Source: Acorus gramineus
Lineage: Eukaryota; Streptophyta; Magnoliopsida; Acorales; Acoraceae
Assembly: GCA_030737835.1 (NCBI GenBank)
Contig: CM060855.1
Location: forward strand, 9,091,434 to 9,155,433
Direction of reading: 5' to 3'
Length of the DNA stretch: 64,000 nucleotides
Positions 48,236 to 60,744 of this stretch are shown piece by piece. The notes below the pieces were generated by a model. That model was not told the origin of the DNA. It ran no database searches and saw nothing but the letters and a program-made list of their open reading frames with translations. Made by a program: the position numbers and the translations under genes. Each line of letters begins with the position of its first letter. The stretch's first letter is position 1.

Positions 48236-49474
48236 TCACCGGCGTTTGTACTTCGGCGAAGCAGCCGCCTCGACGAGCTTTCCGAGCCGCATCGCGAGCT
48301 CCGGCGAGAGCTTCACCGCCGAGCGCCTCTCCTTCTCCGGCCTCGGTGGGCGCCGGAGACCGTACCCCAACGCGTCGGAGATCTCGTCGGGGCTCCACCC
48401 GGCCCGCCTGAGCGAGTCAGACAGCCGGTCGGCCTTCAGCAACAACGCGTCGGAGACCGCCCGGCTGTCCAGCAACAAATCCCCCCCGTCGAATAGACCG
48501 GACGACGATGACAACGATGCCGACGATGACGACACGTGGACCATCTCCGACACGTCGGATTCCCCCCACCCGCCCTGCCTGAGCACCGACCCGATCCGAT
48601 CGAGGTATCCCCCGACCCACCGCGGGGTCTCCGGCCGAGGGAGCTCGAAGAACCTCTCCGGCGACGGCGATCCCCGCTTCCGCCGCCGATCCGCGGCCGC
48701 GGCGTCGCTCCAGAACTCGATCCATCTCGGCGTCCGTTGTACCCCGCCGGCGGAAGACGAATCCAGACTCCTCCTCCACGACGCCGCCGCAACCTTCGCC
48801 GTCCCCGGCGTCCTCTCGGAGCGCTGGCGGCGGAGGATTGGGAGATCGGTGGCGCCGAAGACGGACTCGCGATCGAAGAAGTCGGAGAGATCGAGGCCGC
48901 AACAGACGATCCTGTCGTCATCGACGAAGAAAATAGGGTTTCCGGCGAGGCAGGGATTGCAAGGGATGTAACAGCGATCGAAAAGGGGGATCAGGAGAGG
49001 CGCTTTCTTCAGAGCTGTCCGGGCGAGGCGGAGCGCCCGATCGGGATCGGACGGTCGAGGGCCCCAGGACTTCGGCCAGAAGGAGTGGCGGGCGATCTGG
49101 ACGGAGACGGCGGCGATGGGGAGGTCTAAGGAGGCGCGGAGGAGGTGGCCGGAGGGGGAGCGCCAGTCGGGAAAGCCGGGGCCGGAGGGGAGGCCGAGGG
49201 AGAGGACGGCGCGGAGGTCCGGCGGGAAGGCGAAGGCGAACTCGGCTTCGGAGCGGGCGAACTCGGCGGGGGAGAGGCCGGGATGGACGGCGATGGAGGA
49301 GGAGCGGAGGTGGGAGATGACGGCCTCGGCGAGAGGGGCGAAGGAGGCGAGGCCGGAGGAGGTGGTGGTGGTAGTGGTGGTGAGGGACGAGGCGGCGCGG
49401 GCGGAGAGACGGCGGAGGCCGGCTGCGTGTGCGGCCGGGATGAGGCTTGACATCCGACGGTCGACGTCGACCAT
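48236..49474 (-). CDS. SUKH (SMI1/KNR4-like) domain protein, intronless
   Basis: A single frame of 412 aa runs from ATG 49474, in a context after a CT/CA-rich leader, to TGA at 48236-48238. The N-terminus [20 protein letters not shown], the block [20 protein letters not shown], and the later [24 protein letters not shown] and [20 protein letters not shown] match a conserved plant family. Its core is an SMI1/KNR4 (SUKH) fold. In fungi SMI1/KNR4 is linked to cell-wall signalling, and in bacteria SUKH proteins are often immunity proteins. The plant role is not known to me. The C-terminal half is Ser/Arg-rich with an UBA-like tail ([19 protein letters not shown]), which is also seen as [12 protein letters not shown] upstream. 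The very high GC content creates long shadow frames on both strands. The coding call rests on the conserved motifs. Confidence 0.9.
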   Translation of the reverse strand: MVDVDRRMSSLIPAAHAAGLRRLSARAASSLTTTTTTTSSGLASFAPLAEAVISHLRSSSIAVHPGLSPAEFARSEAEFAFAFPPDLRAVLSLGLPSGPGFPDWRSPSGHLLRASLDLPIAAVSVQIARHSFWPKSWGPRPSDPDRALRLARTALKKAPLLIPLFDRCYIPCNPCLAGNPIFFVDDDRIVCCGLDLSDFFDRESVFGATDLPILRRQRSERTPGTAKVAAASWRRSLDSSSAGGVQRTPRWIEFWSDAAAADRRRKRGSPSPERFFELPRPETPRWVGGYLDRIGSVLRQGGWGESDVSEMVHVSSSSASLSSSSGLFDGGDLLLDSRAVSDALLLKADRLSDSLRRAGWSPDEISDALGYGLRRPPRPEKERRSAVKLSPELAMRLGKLVEAAASPKYKRR

Positions 49475-49508
49475 TGTCGAATTGACGGTTGTGATTTGTT
49501 GTTGTTGT

Positions 49509-49542
49509 AGAGAGAGAGAGAGAGAGTGTGTGTGTGTGTGTG
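49509..49542. repeat. (AG)9(TG)8 compound microsatellite in the SUKH 5' leader
   Basis: The tract lies 35-68 nt upstream of ATG 49474. On the transcript it reads CA then CT repeats. Confidence 0.85.
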
Positions 49543-49598
49543 ATGTGCTGCAAGGGTTTGAAGTTTGAACGGACGAGTGAGAGAAGATTTTGGGAGTG

Positions 49599-49606
49599 TA
49601 TTTATA
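49599..49606 (-). promoter_or_regulatory. TATA box of the SUKH gene
   Basis: TATAAATA on the minus strand lies 125 nt upstream of the ATG. A start site near 49570 would give a leader of about 95 nt carrying the CA/CT tract. Confidence 0.6.
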
Positions 49607-49639
49607 AGGGCGGTGGGGTCGAGAGTGGGGACCACCAGA

Positions 49640-50936
49640 GATCTTGCTTCTTTTATTTATTATTATGTGTATATATATATATAAAAAAAAGGGAGAAGTT
49701 AATGGTCCCGAAAAGAAGAGAAGTGGAGATGTGAAGGAGAAAAGGATTTACGGTCACCGCCAACGGCTGTTCACACTTCACACGGCCTTACCTACAGCGG
49801 CTTCAAATTTATGATGGCCCGTACTTTTTGAAGGAAGATAACGAATGTCACGTTCACTTTAATTCATGTGTGATTGAAGAATAAATGTAAAATAAATTAA
49901 AATTTTTTAAGATGATTTTAGACTTTAATTTTTTTAAAATGTTTTTTTTTTTAATTTAAGAATTAATATTTAAAAGAAGTTTAATGTTTGAAAAAGAAAA
50001 TTGTTTTTCAATTCAAAAAATCGATTCCGACCAAAAAGCGTTGTTTTTAAGCTTTTTAAAACACAGATTTCGAGGAAAAAATTAAAAAGAATCCAGCTTC
50101 CGATTCTGTAAAAAGCTGTCCCGTTTGGCTGCACGATTTTAGCTTTTCAACTTTCTAAAAAGTAAAAGCGCGCCCAAACGCGCAACCAAACGGAGCCTAA
50201 AACTAATTAAAAAAATTATTTATAAATGTTTGGATGACTAAAATAAATAAGAATATGTATGTTAAAATTAGTTAGTATAAAATGGTATATGGATTTTATC
50301 CACCTATTAGAATTAAATTATTCTAAGTTATTCAAATCAAGAGAATATGTGGGTTCACTGTGAAATCAACCGTCACCACCTCTTATAAATCAACTGTCAT
50401 TATTTTTTTTATTTTTTATAAATTATTGTCCACACTTTATTCACATTTTATCCAAACAACAAAAACCTTATTATCAATGAAAATAATTCAAAACACAACT
50501 AAACACAAAATCATTTTATCCTTATTCATGCTAGAATAGTTATAAATATCAGAATAATTTAATTCTCGAACCAAACATGAAATTAGGGCGATTATAAACT
50601 ACAGGTCTCATAGGGCAATTACAAACTTAGATGGACAGAGCACACGAATACACTCAGTCCTGTGGGTTGTTTTTCACTTTCTATCTCCTGCTGAACGCTT
50701 CAGCCCTTATCCCTCCACTAAAAGAGGGAGTATCCTCATCACTGTGCCAAGCGCGCGTGAGAGACACAATGTTATATACACTTGGTTACATAAAAACTAA
50801 AAATTTATATATTTAATGTAACATAATATATATCTCATTTTTATATTACATTTAATATATAACATGAAAATAGTTGGTTTTCGAATGTGATTTGGACGGT
50901 CTGATTCTATTTCCTTTATTTCTTTTTAAAAAAAGG
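49640..50936. other. Intergenic region with MITE-like ends
   Basis: AAACGCGCAACCAAACGGAGCC at about 50174-50195 is the complement of a GGCTCCGTTTGGTTG-type terminal repeat. A matching outer end is not clear. The 50215-50575 stretch is AT-rich and has AACCAAACATGAAATT at its right end. It may be another small nonautonomous element. No gene is seen. Confidence 0.4.
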
Positions 50937-51110
50937 GAAAAAATCCATATAACCCCCTGTAAACTGCTTGAAATCCATATAACCTCCTAACTTTTCATAA
51001 AGTCCATATAACCCCCTGAAAATACCTATGTAAATCCAAATTACCCCATAAGTTAAACTTTTATTGACAAATGAGGAATATTATTTGAATATTCTATTTT
51101 GGTTAACTCT
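50937..51110. repeat. Third copy of the ATAACCCCCTG repeat arm
   Basis: CCATATAACCCCCTG and related phrases recur three times within 90 bp (about 50950, 50978 and 51003). They are followed by AAATCCAAATTACCCC. The organisation matches both arms of the element at 36875-38716. Confidence 0.6.
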
Positions 51111-53314
51111 AACTAAAAACATATCATACCAAAAAAATAAATACATATTGTTTAAAATGCGAAAAACCATATGTAAATGATGATTTTACCTCTTTCTAAA
51201 AATATAATTTCTGAAATATGTTTCCAATAATTGTTTCAAGAGAAAAAAGTCATTTAAACTCTTTTTTAAATGCACCTAAATATTACAGACCGTTTGAAAA
51301 TGAGTTTTAAAAATGACTTTTGAAAACAACCTTCAAAGAAATGAATTTTAAATGCACCTAAAGATGTGATTTAAGGGGTTTGAAAACAAATTTAATAAAT
51401 GAATTTTCACTTGATGCAATTTCTGAAAACAACTTTCAATAAAGCATATTTTCGTTAGATTCTTCAAAAATTATTTTTAATAATTAAAATTTTTTCGCTC
51501 ATCAAATATCAAGACCATTAGGAGCATTTGAAAATAAGGTTGAATTAAATATGATTTTTACATAATAAAAAAATCTTCAAGGAGAGGACAAAATCTGACT
51601 GACCGGGTTCAAGTTATCGAATCCATTTGCTCCGCTACTCATCCGACTGGTTGATATTGGTTGGTGTGATGACCTCGAACGTCAATGGGCAAGGTGGGGG
51701 TGACCCGTAGAAGTCATCTGACAACTAAGTCAATAGATATTAGATATAGGGTTTGTGTAAAATAAAATTTCACAAACCTAAGTGAGAGAACCGGCCCCCA
51801 TTAATAGTATAGTCATCCGCCTATGGATCAATGATTGGATTTATCAATGATCCCATCGAATGAGAAAAAATCCAGTGATTCAAGGGATTGTGAAATATTC
51901 GAGGATCTATGATGATCTCCCCAAATCTAATTTATGTGAGATCTGATCCTAATTTGATTTATGTGGATCGGATGGACGTATATGCGGATTGTGGATCAAT
52001 CATATAGTAGGAAAGTCAGACACGTAACGTGCACTGTCATTGAGTCCAAAAAATGGCTCCTCCACTTCAGAACTGTCAAACTCATATTCAAGCATTCTCT
52101 TCATGGTACATATTTATTTTGAATGTGATTGATGGATGTATTTTAAGAACAATCTGTATAATTATTTTTTGTGTGTGTTAACAGCACTCAAATAAGAACA
52201 AAGGCTTTCCTCAAGGGAGAGTAAGAGAAGGAGAGATGAGTGGAGTGGAGTCGCTATCAAAGCCGCCCTGTAAAGCCTCTTTGAGGTTCCTTTAATTTGT
52301 GGCTTGGTAGCTGCATTTCACATAGGATATAATGGTTATTGTGTGTCATGGGTTGTACACATGATCAGCAAGTGCCATATATAAAAGTAAATAATATTGG
52401 CTTTTGCGGAGTTTGTATGATTGAATGATCAACTTGATTTACACTTTACTCTGAATTGTCAAATTGCCCTTTACTATTAGTAAGTAAAGCCAAATGCAAA
52501 CAACCAACAAAGAACTGGTGAAATGGAAGATGGGGAAAATGCGCACATGTTGATGATGTTTGAACATGGAGTTACACTTTAATAATTTTGTACACTAGCA
52601 ATATCGATATAAGACATATTTGAAAAAGAAATCATTGCAGAATATTTGATTTTAAATTAGTTCACAGAATAAGTTTTTATGAGATTTTGTCATTTATAAA
52701 TAAATTTTATTATTTAAAGTCATATTAATCACATTTTATTGGTGAATTAGGAATTTAAGATTTTTAGGATCTTGTGTTTTATTTTATTAGATTTTAATAA
52801 TTGTTATTGTAATTGTGTCTTTACTATTTTTTAGTAGAGTCATAACTCACATTATAAATATGTATTTCATGTTTGTGGCCTATATAACGAGTGCCAACCA
52901 TCTTTGTATAGGACAACTTTTGATCAATCAATAAAATTGTTTCTCTTTTGGGTTTTTTTCCTTGTGGATTCAAAGAGCTTATAAGATCTGATCTCAATGT
53001 TTGTTGGATCTTTTTATCTGTTTCATGTTGCGTTGCGTTAGATGGATAAAATCTTAACACAAATTATAAGAGTTTATTAAAATTTGGATCTAAATTAAAA
53101 TTGATGGCGCTTAACATAGATAAAATCTTGGAAATTATGTCGACGCGGTGGCATCCCAATGGGGGTAAATTTTGATATACCTACAAGTTGTTTTCTAAAG
53201 CTATATGCAACTTCCTTTCAATTAGTAATTACAAATATGAATGAATAAATATCAAATTTTAGTGAAGAAAGCCAAAGGGTGTAACAGTTTGAATTGGAAA
53301 TTCATGAGTAGGAT
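51111..53314. other. Intergenic, dispersed-repeat relics
   Basis: The segment 51590-51740 (GGTGGGGGTGACCCGTAGAA, then AACTAAGTCAATAG) resembles 28600-28660. The segment 52730-53060 has the composition of a degenerate Copia-type LTR (TAGTAGAGTCATAACTC, then TATAA, then a CAATAAAATTGTTTCTC poly(A)-signal-like block). No paired LTR or internal polyprotein is visible. No gene is seen. Confidence 0.35.
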
Positions 53315-53429
53315 ATTCAATTGTTTTTTTTTATTTTTTGATATCAGAGGGACACTCTGTGATTGACTTTACAGTCAAGCTGAGAAGGCTATCTTCGTCT
53401 GTTTGTCCCGGTCTGAAAATTCAATTGTT
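53315..53429 (-). mobile_element. Short A-tailed retroposon, family B copy 2, with 11-bp target duplication
   Basis: Perfect direct repeats ATTCAATTGTT (53315-53325 and 53419-53429) flank 53326-53418. On the minus strand the insert reads GACCGGGACAAACAG, then AGCTTGACTGTAAAGTCA, and ends in A-rich sequence. It aligns end to end with the copy at 5051-5136. Confidence 0.8.
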
Positions 53430-56400
53430 GAAAAACCAAAGATACGAATGTGAAAAGTTAAAGTTGAAGAAATTGTGCTTTGAAAGTTGAAGAGAGGTAA
53501 AATTTTCTATTTTTACTTTATAATGAAACATCCCATTATAAATAAGGTCTTGATTTTATAAACTTTCATAAAACAAAACTATCCCAAAGTTGAAAATAAT
53601 CAACTCAAACCTTTGATGCAACAAGATAGTTCATATTTATTTATTTATCTATCTATCTTGGCAAGGTAACTATAAAGAGAGAAAACATTCTACAATTCAT
53701 GAGAAGAGTGTGAAAAGGATGTTTTATTCACGGCACGGGTGGTGGACGGTTGTGTATGTATTGGCTGTCAATTATCTTTTGTGAGGGGGTGGATTTGAGT
53801 TTTTGCAAACTTTGTATTTATTCATTAATTGACTGTCATGTCTTCTTCTTCCACTTTTATGTGGAAATATTGTTTAACAGGACACGGAACACGGGACGCC
53901 ACATCTCTTTCTCTCGGACATGGGGGTTATTGAAAACTCTGTTTTACATTTTTAAATGTTGTCTTATATATTTTTTTAGTCATTCAATAATTATTCAATA
54001 AAGTATATATCTCGGTAATTTTTTTACATTTTAAAAATTCATTCAATTTAAAATGGAACAACATACATGTACTTTTCATCAAACCATACACCTAATTAGA
54101 TGATGTTTATTTTTTAAAAAAAATTTAAAATATGAGGGAATGCATTTGAGACTGCGTTTAAATGGATCTGTACTCAACATTATCCTTCAAATATATATCA
54201 CAACTCACAACTTAGGTCTTCTGTGCAGTCACTTTTGGAACATATTTTCTAATAAAGTATATATTTGACACAGTCTAAGTAGCGTAATATCTAAACAGTG
54301 AGACGAAAATGACGCTTTCACATAAATAACATTCCTAAGAATTACGTAAGGTTCTTGATGCAAAAGAAAGAAGATGATAATTAAATTCTAAATAATGTAA
54401 TTTTATTAGTGAAAAAATTATTTTAAAGTAAAACTATTATTTAAAATAGATTACAAATAGAATCTAAAAAATCTAAATCTTAACTCTATTTAAACAATAA
54501 CCAACCATATCATATTCTAATTATATCTAAATATAGTCATAAATAATAATCAATATTAACTATCCAAGAGGATAAGATAAAACCTAACAAATAAAACAAA
54601 AATTAAACATTACCTATAACTATTCATTTGATGGTCATTTGTGCCAATCAAACGATCCATGAATGAATGTAATGCATATATTTTTATGATTTTCTTAATG
54701 AAGTATATGCTAGCATAATGAAATATATATTGTGTCAGGTGATATCATACCGTTCTATTATTGATACGATGAATGCAATTGTAATTATCCAAGAAAAGGA
54801 TTGAGTGTATCAGATGTTTCTTTTGTTTTAACTTTGGCTTTTCATGAGATGCAGGGGAAGGTCCCCCCTCGAACCATGGCAGTCTTCTTTGGAGAGCATG
54901 ACGTGCCCGTGACCATTGTTGGTTGGCTCTTCAACACTTTAGCTTTCATTGAAATCACGATCTAAATTTAATAATTTATTGGATGCTCCTAGATCATGAA
55001 TTTTGTAAAACCATGCTGCAGTCACACATATTCTTCTCACCCAAATCACAAATGTGTGAAACATGTAAAGTTAGTTACTTAGGATAAATGTTACACTTAA
55101 ATTATTCATGCCGTCACTTTTATAATTTCAACACTTTTTTTTTTTTTAAGTGTGTGTGTATGTGTGTGTACATATATTTTTTAAAATAAAGTGCATAATC
55201 AAATAAATTCAATACAAACCTCTTTTTACATTTTTTTTTTTTTTATATAGAGCATACATTATATAGTCACACAATAGAGCATATATACTAAATTTATAAG
55301 AGATCTCATTTATTGAGTTAATACTGCAAGAACGACTAAGTGCATTATCGCCCGCATCTGATCTCAATCTGCATTCAGAATCTGGACAACATAACATATT
55401 TTGGTCTTAGTAATGGTGCTTGATGCGAGAACCAATTGTTGAGAATTACTTCTTAACATATAGTGTAATTTTGATCACCATTAATCATCACTAACAAAAA
55501 CCTCTAGATTTTAGAAAATAAATTGTCATTTTAGTTTTGTTCTTAGTATATTTTGTACCAAACTATCATATGACAGAATAAGTGGACGATGGAGGGGCAA
55601 AACTTGCTTAATTTGATCTGGATTGGATTGGGTACCGAGATCTGTTCTATCTGTTGCTGCTCTGATAGAACGAATATTTTACTCTGATGAACAAATTATG
55701 AGATCCAACCAAGTGAGTGTTTGTTCAACCTAGGGTTTTTTGCAAAGAGAGTTCCACCTACCTTCTCCTCTAGCTTCCCGCGCGTCCTCTCTATATCGTC
55801 CAGCCTCCTGATCACACCGGATCCTCTTCTGGATCTATCGTCCGCACTTACGGTGGGAGGATACGGTGAGATCCAAGAGGATAAGGTGGGATTTAACCCA
55901 CCCTGTTTGGTCACGGTCAAAGCCTGAGCTGGATTGCATGCAACAAATGTGATGACCTTATTGGCGCTCTGACAGACACATGTCGATCACCAGTTGGTCA
56001 TGTCAAACTGAAGTGTTGATTCTTTGCATGACACGTTACAGTTGGTGATTGGGTCCAAGAAAACAAATGACCTCTACCGACATCATCCTAATGACGAATT
56101 TTACTTTTAACCCAATTTGTTAAAAATATAAAAACTTAACTGAATCCTTATAATTTATCAGACATGTTTACATCAAGTTAGGAATTGATCATTACAAACT
56201 GATCTACTCACTGTCCACAAAAATTCTGAGGATGAAAGTTTCTAACGGAGCACGTGCTATCGAATCTAGCTCTCTCGGGAGGGGAGATTTGTGGATGACT
56301 TGACTTTGGAACAAGAGCTCAAACAAAGTTGTTCCCATCTCATCCAGTTTTCTTTATAAGATTGCAATACCTAAATCTAATAATTGTTATTCCAAAGTCA

Positions 56401-59400
56401 AATGCATCCCATTTTTCCAAGAGTGTCAACATAAACAAATGGATATCTTTGTCTTATACTGACATCTGATTCAAATTTCAAATTCAGGGGACCATCTTGT
56501 TTACTTTTTGTGACTTTGTAGGCAAGAATTCCTAATCTGCATCGCTTATTCTGTTTTTTACCATCATAATCACCAAAATAATAGTTGGTTCGGTCTAGTA
56601 AATCTAGTTCATGATAATAAACCATAATTAATAGTTATTCCACTTGAAACCGGATAAATGATGAGCTTAGCTTATCAACATATTATCTTCCTTTTCATAA
56701 AAACAGTTTATTCTATTGATAATGACTGAATTTAATACTTTAATTCACATAAAATAAATTATGACAGGCAAATATTGAAACAGAGTAACTTATTAGTGGT
56801 AAAGCAGTTCACTCTATGATATTTTTAAGAGAGATTGTATTAATAGAACTTAACAAATATAGGAATCCAAATTAAGATTTGAGTGCATCCCCCAGCAAAG
56901 TAGTAACTATATAATTTATTTATACATATAAAATTACAGCGAAAGAGCAGTGCATTCCCGCACTATATTTTATAATATTATTTAAGAAAAGGAAGTTTGT
57001 GGGTCACAACTAAAGATGAAGTTTTGTGGATGGAAAATAATTTTGTGCTGAAAGGGTTCAACGAACCTCAAAAGTGTGATTTCCAATGCTACATTTTCAC
57101 AAGTAAAGGGTGGTGGTGTATGTCTTTTTTTTGTGCTTTAATTTTAAAATTATATATTAAACATATATATTCATGAAAAGATATATATATTCAATCAATT
57201 ATATATTCATTTATTATTTAATTTAACAATGTGTGTGTGTATATTATTAGACATATGTGAGATGCCACATGTGATTATAAATAATGTTGTGTGTAACAAT
57301 GTCCTGATAAAACTTTCCCTCTGATGGAATTAGAGATAAAATATTATGCGAAATTTGATGTTCTCTAGGGCGATGGTAAGCCACCATCATTGCCAAAATA
57401 AAATAAAATAATCTGGTCACAAATTCAAATAGATGATCAAATACTAAGTGATCCTGAGAAACAACCACATTAGTTCTGCCTTGGTTTAGAAAAAAAAATA
57501 TATGGTATGCTGAAAGATAGAGTAGAAAATGACACAAGAAATCCATAAAATGACACATCAACAACCAAAGATCCAAATTGTTTTATTTTCAGCATTTGAA
57601 TCCGTGTATTGCCAATTCCTTCTTGAAAATCCTAAAACACAATGGCCTACTTGGTAACCATTTTCATTCTCTTTTTACTGAAACATCTAAAAAAAATGAG
57701 TCATTCTGGACCGCTGGGTGATAAAAAAAAAATTCATTTTATTCTTTCTCCTGCAGAATTACCATAACTATATTAATGATGAACAAGAAATTCTCGTTTT
57801 AGAACATATTACCAAACTAACCCTAAATACGTCAATTAACTAAATTAGTGGGCAACCTTCAACTTTTAACTGTTGATATGAGTATTAATGATGGGACATG
57901 TGAGGCAAAAAAATAAAGTGTGCAGTGTATAAGATTCCTGATATTAGTCTTGATATATTCTCCCCGTATCATTTGAAACCTACTCGACAGAAAAATTTTC
58001 CAGGTAGATTCACATGCCAACTTTTGATTTAGGAGCTATTCATTCACATCACAAGCTTCTATAGAGCAATAGCTTTCATTGACCAATGACATCTTTTTAT
58101 TATACTTGTGGATAAAGCAACATGACATAAATCGCACAACTGGAGATCAGTTGCCAATGTTAGTGGAAAAGAATCACATTCACCAAAAAAGAGAGATTAA
58201 AAGTGGAAAGGAAGAATGAGCCCCCCAGGTACAGTCACCTACATCTCATTTCACACTCATGGATGCACCGACCTTTAGCTATCTATCCACTAAATTGGAT
58301 AGCTATTCTAATTGGCATGGATTAAAAAAACCCATAGTAGCTGCCCCACCATGGATAACTATTCTGTGCAGGGTTGGTGGAAGTTTTATCATATGTAGGA
58401 CTGCAAATGGGATTGTATGTAACATTGTCATAAAAACCTATATAACTCACAGAGAAGACTGTTTAAGAACAGTCATTGGTTAACCATATCTCGAGTTTGA
58501 ATCCTCCATACTTACATAATCCCAAATAATGTAAAGTTACTCATCATAAAATTAAGAAAATAAGAAAATTATAAGAAAACATCAACAATAGAGGTAGGTA
58601 GTCTCCATCTCAATAAGACTGCTACATTAGAATACCAAATATAATAAGATATACTTCTACTTTTAGTTTTTTTTTGTTTTTTTTGTTTTTGTTAAAAGCA
58701 ATATAGTCATAATAATAATAATAAGAGATGCTTATATAAAAAGCCTATTAAAGCATCCTAGAGTGTAGAGTAGACACCATCATCTCTACTCTAGAAGCTG
58801 AAAAGAAAAAGGTTGGATGGAGAAGCTGAGTTGAAGTGTTCTTCCTCACAGACAGGTGAGGGTAGATGGGAGGATAAGAAAAATCTTTTGGCAAGATAAA
58901 TAGAAGATCCCATGCTTCGTGGCTTAAAAAAAACAAGTAAAACATAGTGTGCCCGTGCGGATGGATCACTTTTTACTTTTTATGATTGACTGGAAAAGAG
59001 AGCATAAAAGCTATGTCTCAATGGCCGGTTGGGGAAGGAAACCTCTTTTTTTTCTAATGAACTTGATTGATGGTATAAATTTATATAAATAAAAAGTACT
59101 TTAAATGGAACCACTACTTTATGATATCATCTTTGATGGAGAGAATTACAAAATTTATGTACCATTTTATTTGACGATATATTAAGCTTCCCATCTTGTG
59201 ACGATTAAAGCATGTATGGCGCAATTAGTGTTCTTGATTAGTTTTCATAATATTAGAATTAAAAAGCATGGTGGAACACCTTTATTTGCCCCCCTTAACA
59301 TGAAATTTTAAAAAATGAGATGTGATGATTAAAGTAAGCCGCCTTAACCATGAAAATTAAACTCATAATAACTTTTTGTTCTTCCAAATATTATGATGAA

Positions 59401-59640
59401 ATGTACTAGAAGGATGCAAACATAAAGCAATTACAATTCAACCCTATTAATTATAAATCTTCAAAAAGCCCAAGCCATCACTAGCTATTAAGCTATAGTG
59501 TAAGGAAAAAAAATCCTACCCATTTCGCTTGTAACATAGAAAAGACATAGGTAACATTCAATGATAATGGCACTAAGTCAACTAGGCTAAATTATAAATC
59601 CATAACAAAACCAGGATTACACTTATGAGACTTTTTTTTT
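53430..59640. other. Gene-poor region with unassigned fragments
   Basis: An exon-like segment at 54855-54922 (+), bordered by AG and GT, reads GKVPPRTMAVFFGEHDVPVT. A minus-strand 75-codon frame at 56398-56625 reads FGDYDGKKQNKRCRLGILAY. I recognise neither. The 55720-55930 GC-rich patch begins CCTAGGGTTTT and looks like a leader or LTR end. Near 57630-57830, inverted motifs CTTGGTAACC and ATTACCAAAC suggest a small DNA transposon. The rest is AT-rich. Confidence 0.35.
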
Positions 59641-60744
59641 TTTTTTTGGCTAGTTGTGTACTTTGAAAGAGTATTCACAAGAAGAAATAAAATAGGAGAC
59701 AGGAATTAGTGAGGCACTGTACCTGAAATCAGCCACATTTGTCATATCCCACACATTATTTCCTTCAAGACTTTCACCTGCCCAAAGAATATAGCATTAA
59801 ATAAAGCAACACACATAAGGACCCAAGTCACAGAGAATAAGAAGTTTGAACATTACAGCACAAGGACTGAACCTACTTTTCACTGGTACAGAAAGGGATT
59901 AAACCTAAAATTTCATCACAATGTCAAGAAAGGGCCAAATATAATGCCAAACTAATATGCATCAGGACACAGATAGCTGTAAATTATATAGTGTGCAACT
60001 CTTGACAAAACTACATATATAAGAACATATCAGTGAGGCATCAACAGGCAATTTCATGTGGAAACAATCATGATTCAGTCAACAACAAGAAAAGGAGGGC
60101 AGTCTGACAAAGATGGGATGATATCATATGACGAATTATGATACAATGATAGCAGAAACAAGCATGTAAACACTGTTCCATCTACCGACAAGATTCTGAT
60201 AGCCGCCACACAATCACGACCTAGAAGTGACAGTTTCCACTACCCACCGTATCACATCCAGATGAAAGGTCAGTAGCTGGATTGACTTTCTCGAGGTTCA
60301 GTTTCGAAGTCTCAATCACAATTGTAAATATTTTTCATGTGATTTTAAGGACTGACCTGCCTGTACATGGATTCATTTGCTCGTTTGCAATGTGTTGATG
60401 GTTAAATTTGTAATCACCAATGCAACTTCACTCATCATGCCAAACCTTGCTGATGGCATTATCTCTATCAACACCTCTCCATCCCAAGAACAGTGAGCTT
60501 GATTACCTGTAAATATCACTCTATGTGATCTGAAAAACCAGAAATAAATTTGATTTTACTGAAATTAAGAGGCTCCAGTCATAGCCCAGACACAGAAGGG
60601 CCCAAAAAAAATCAATTATTCACTTCGTTTCATTCAAATCGTTCAAACTAATGCCACACCACCACCCGAACAAATTGAGATGAGCAGAGATCGATTTATA
60701 CATAGCGACTCAGGCAATTATAAATTATCTCATGGATTTTCTTC
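59641..60744 (-). other. Probable spliced 3' UTR of the DCL-type gene
   Basis: On the minus strand, a GGGCAG acceptor near 59779, an AT-rich exon-like block and a TTTCAG/GTACAG donor near 59722 suggest splicing downstream of the stop codon. This could be a 3' UTR intron or an alternative end. No other coding gene is visible. Confidence 0.35.

Noticed and set aside
48246-49635. Several long open frames on both strands overlapping the SUKH gene
   Set aside because: They are by-products of very high GC content. Their translations are Arg/Pro/Gly/Ser-rich and lack family motifs, while the 412-aa frame has conserved blocks.
52730-53060. Solo Copia LTR
   Set aside because: The composition is suggestive, but TG...CA ends and a 5-bp target duplication could not be located, so only a fragment note is given.
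58735-58930. Possible microRNA hairpin near CTTATCCTCCCATCTACCC (minus strand)
   Set aside because: The motif loosely recalls the miR482/2118 style, but I could not find a pairing arm nearby.
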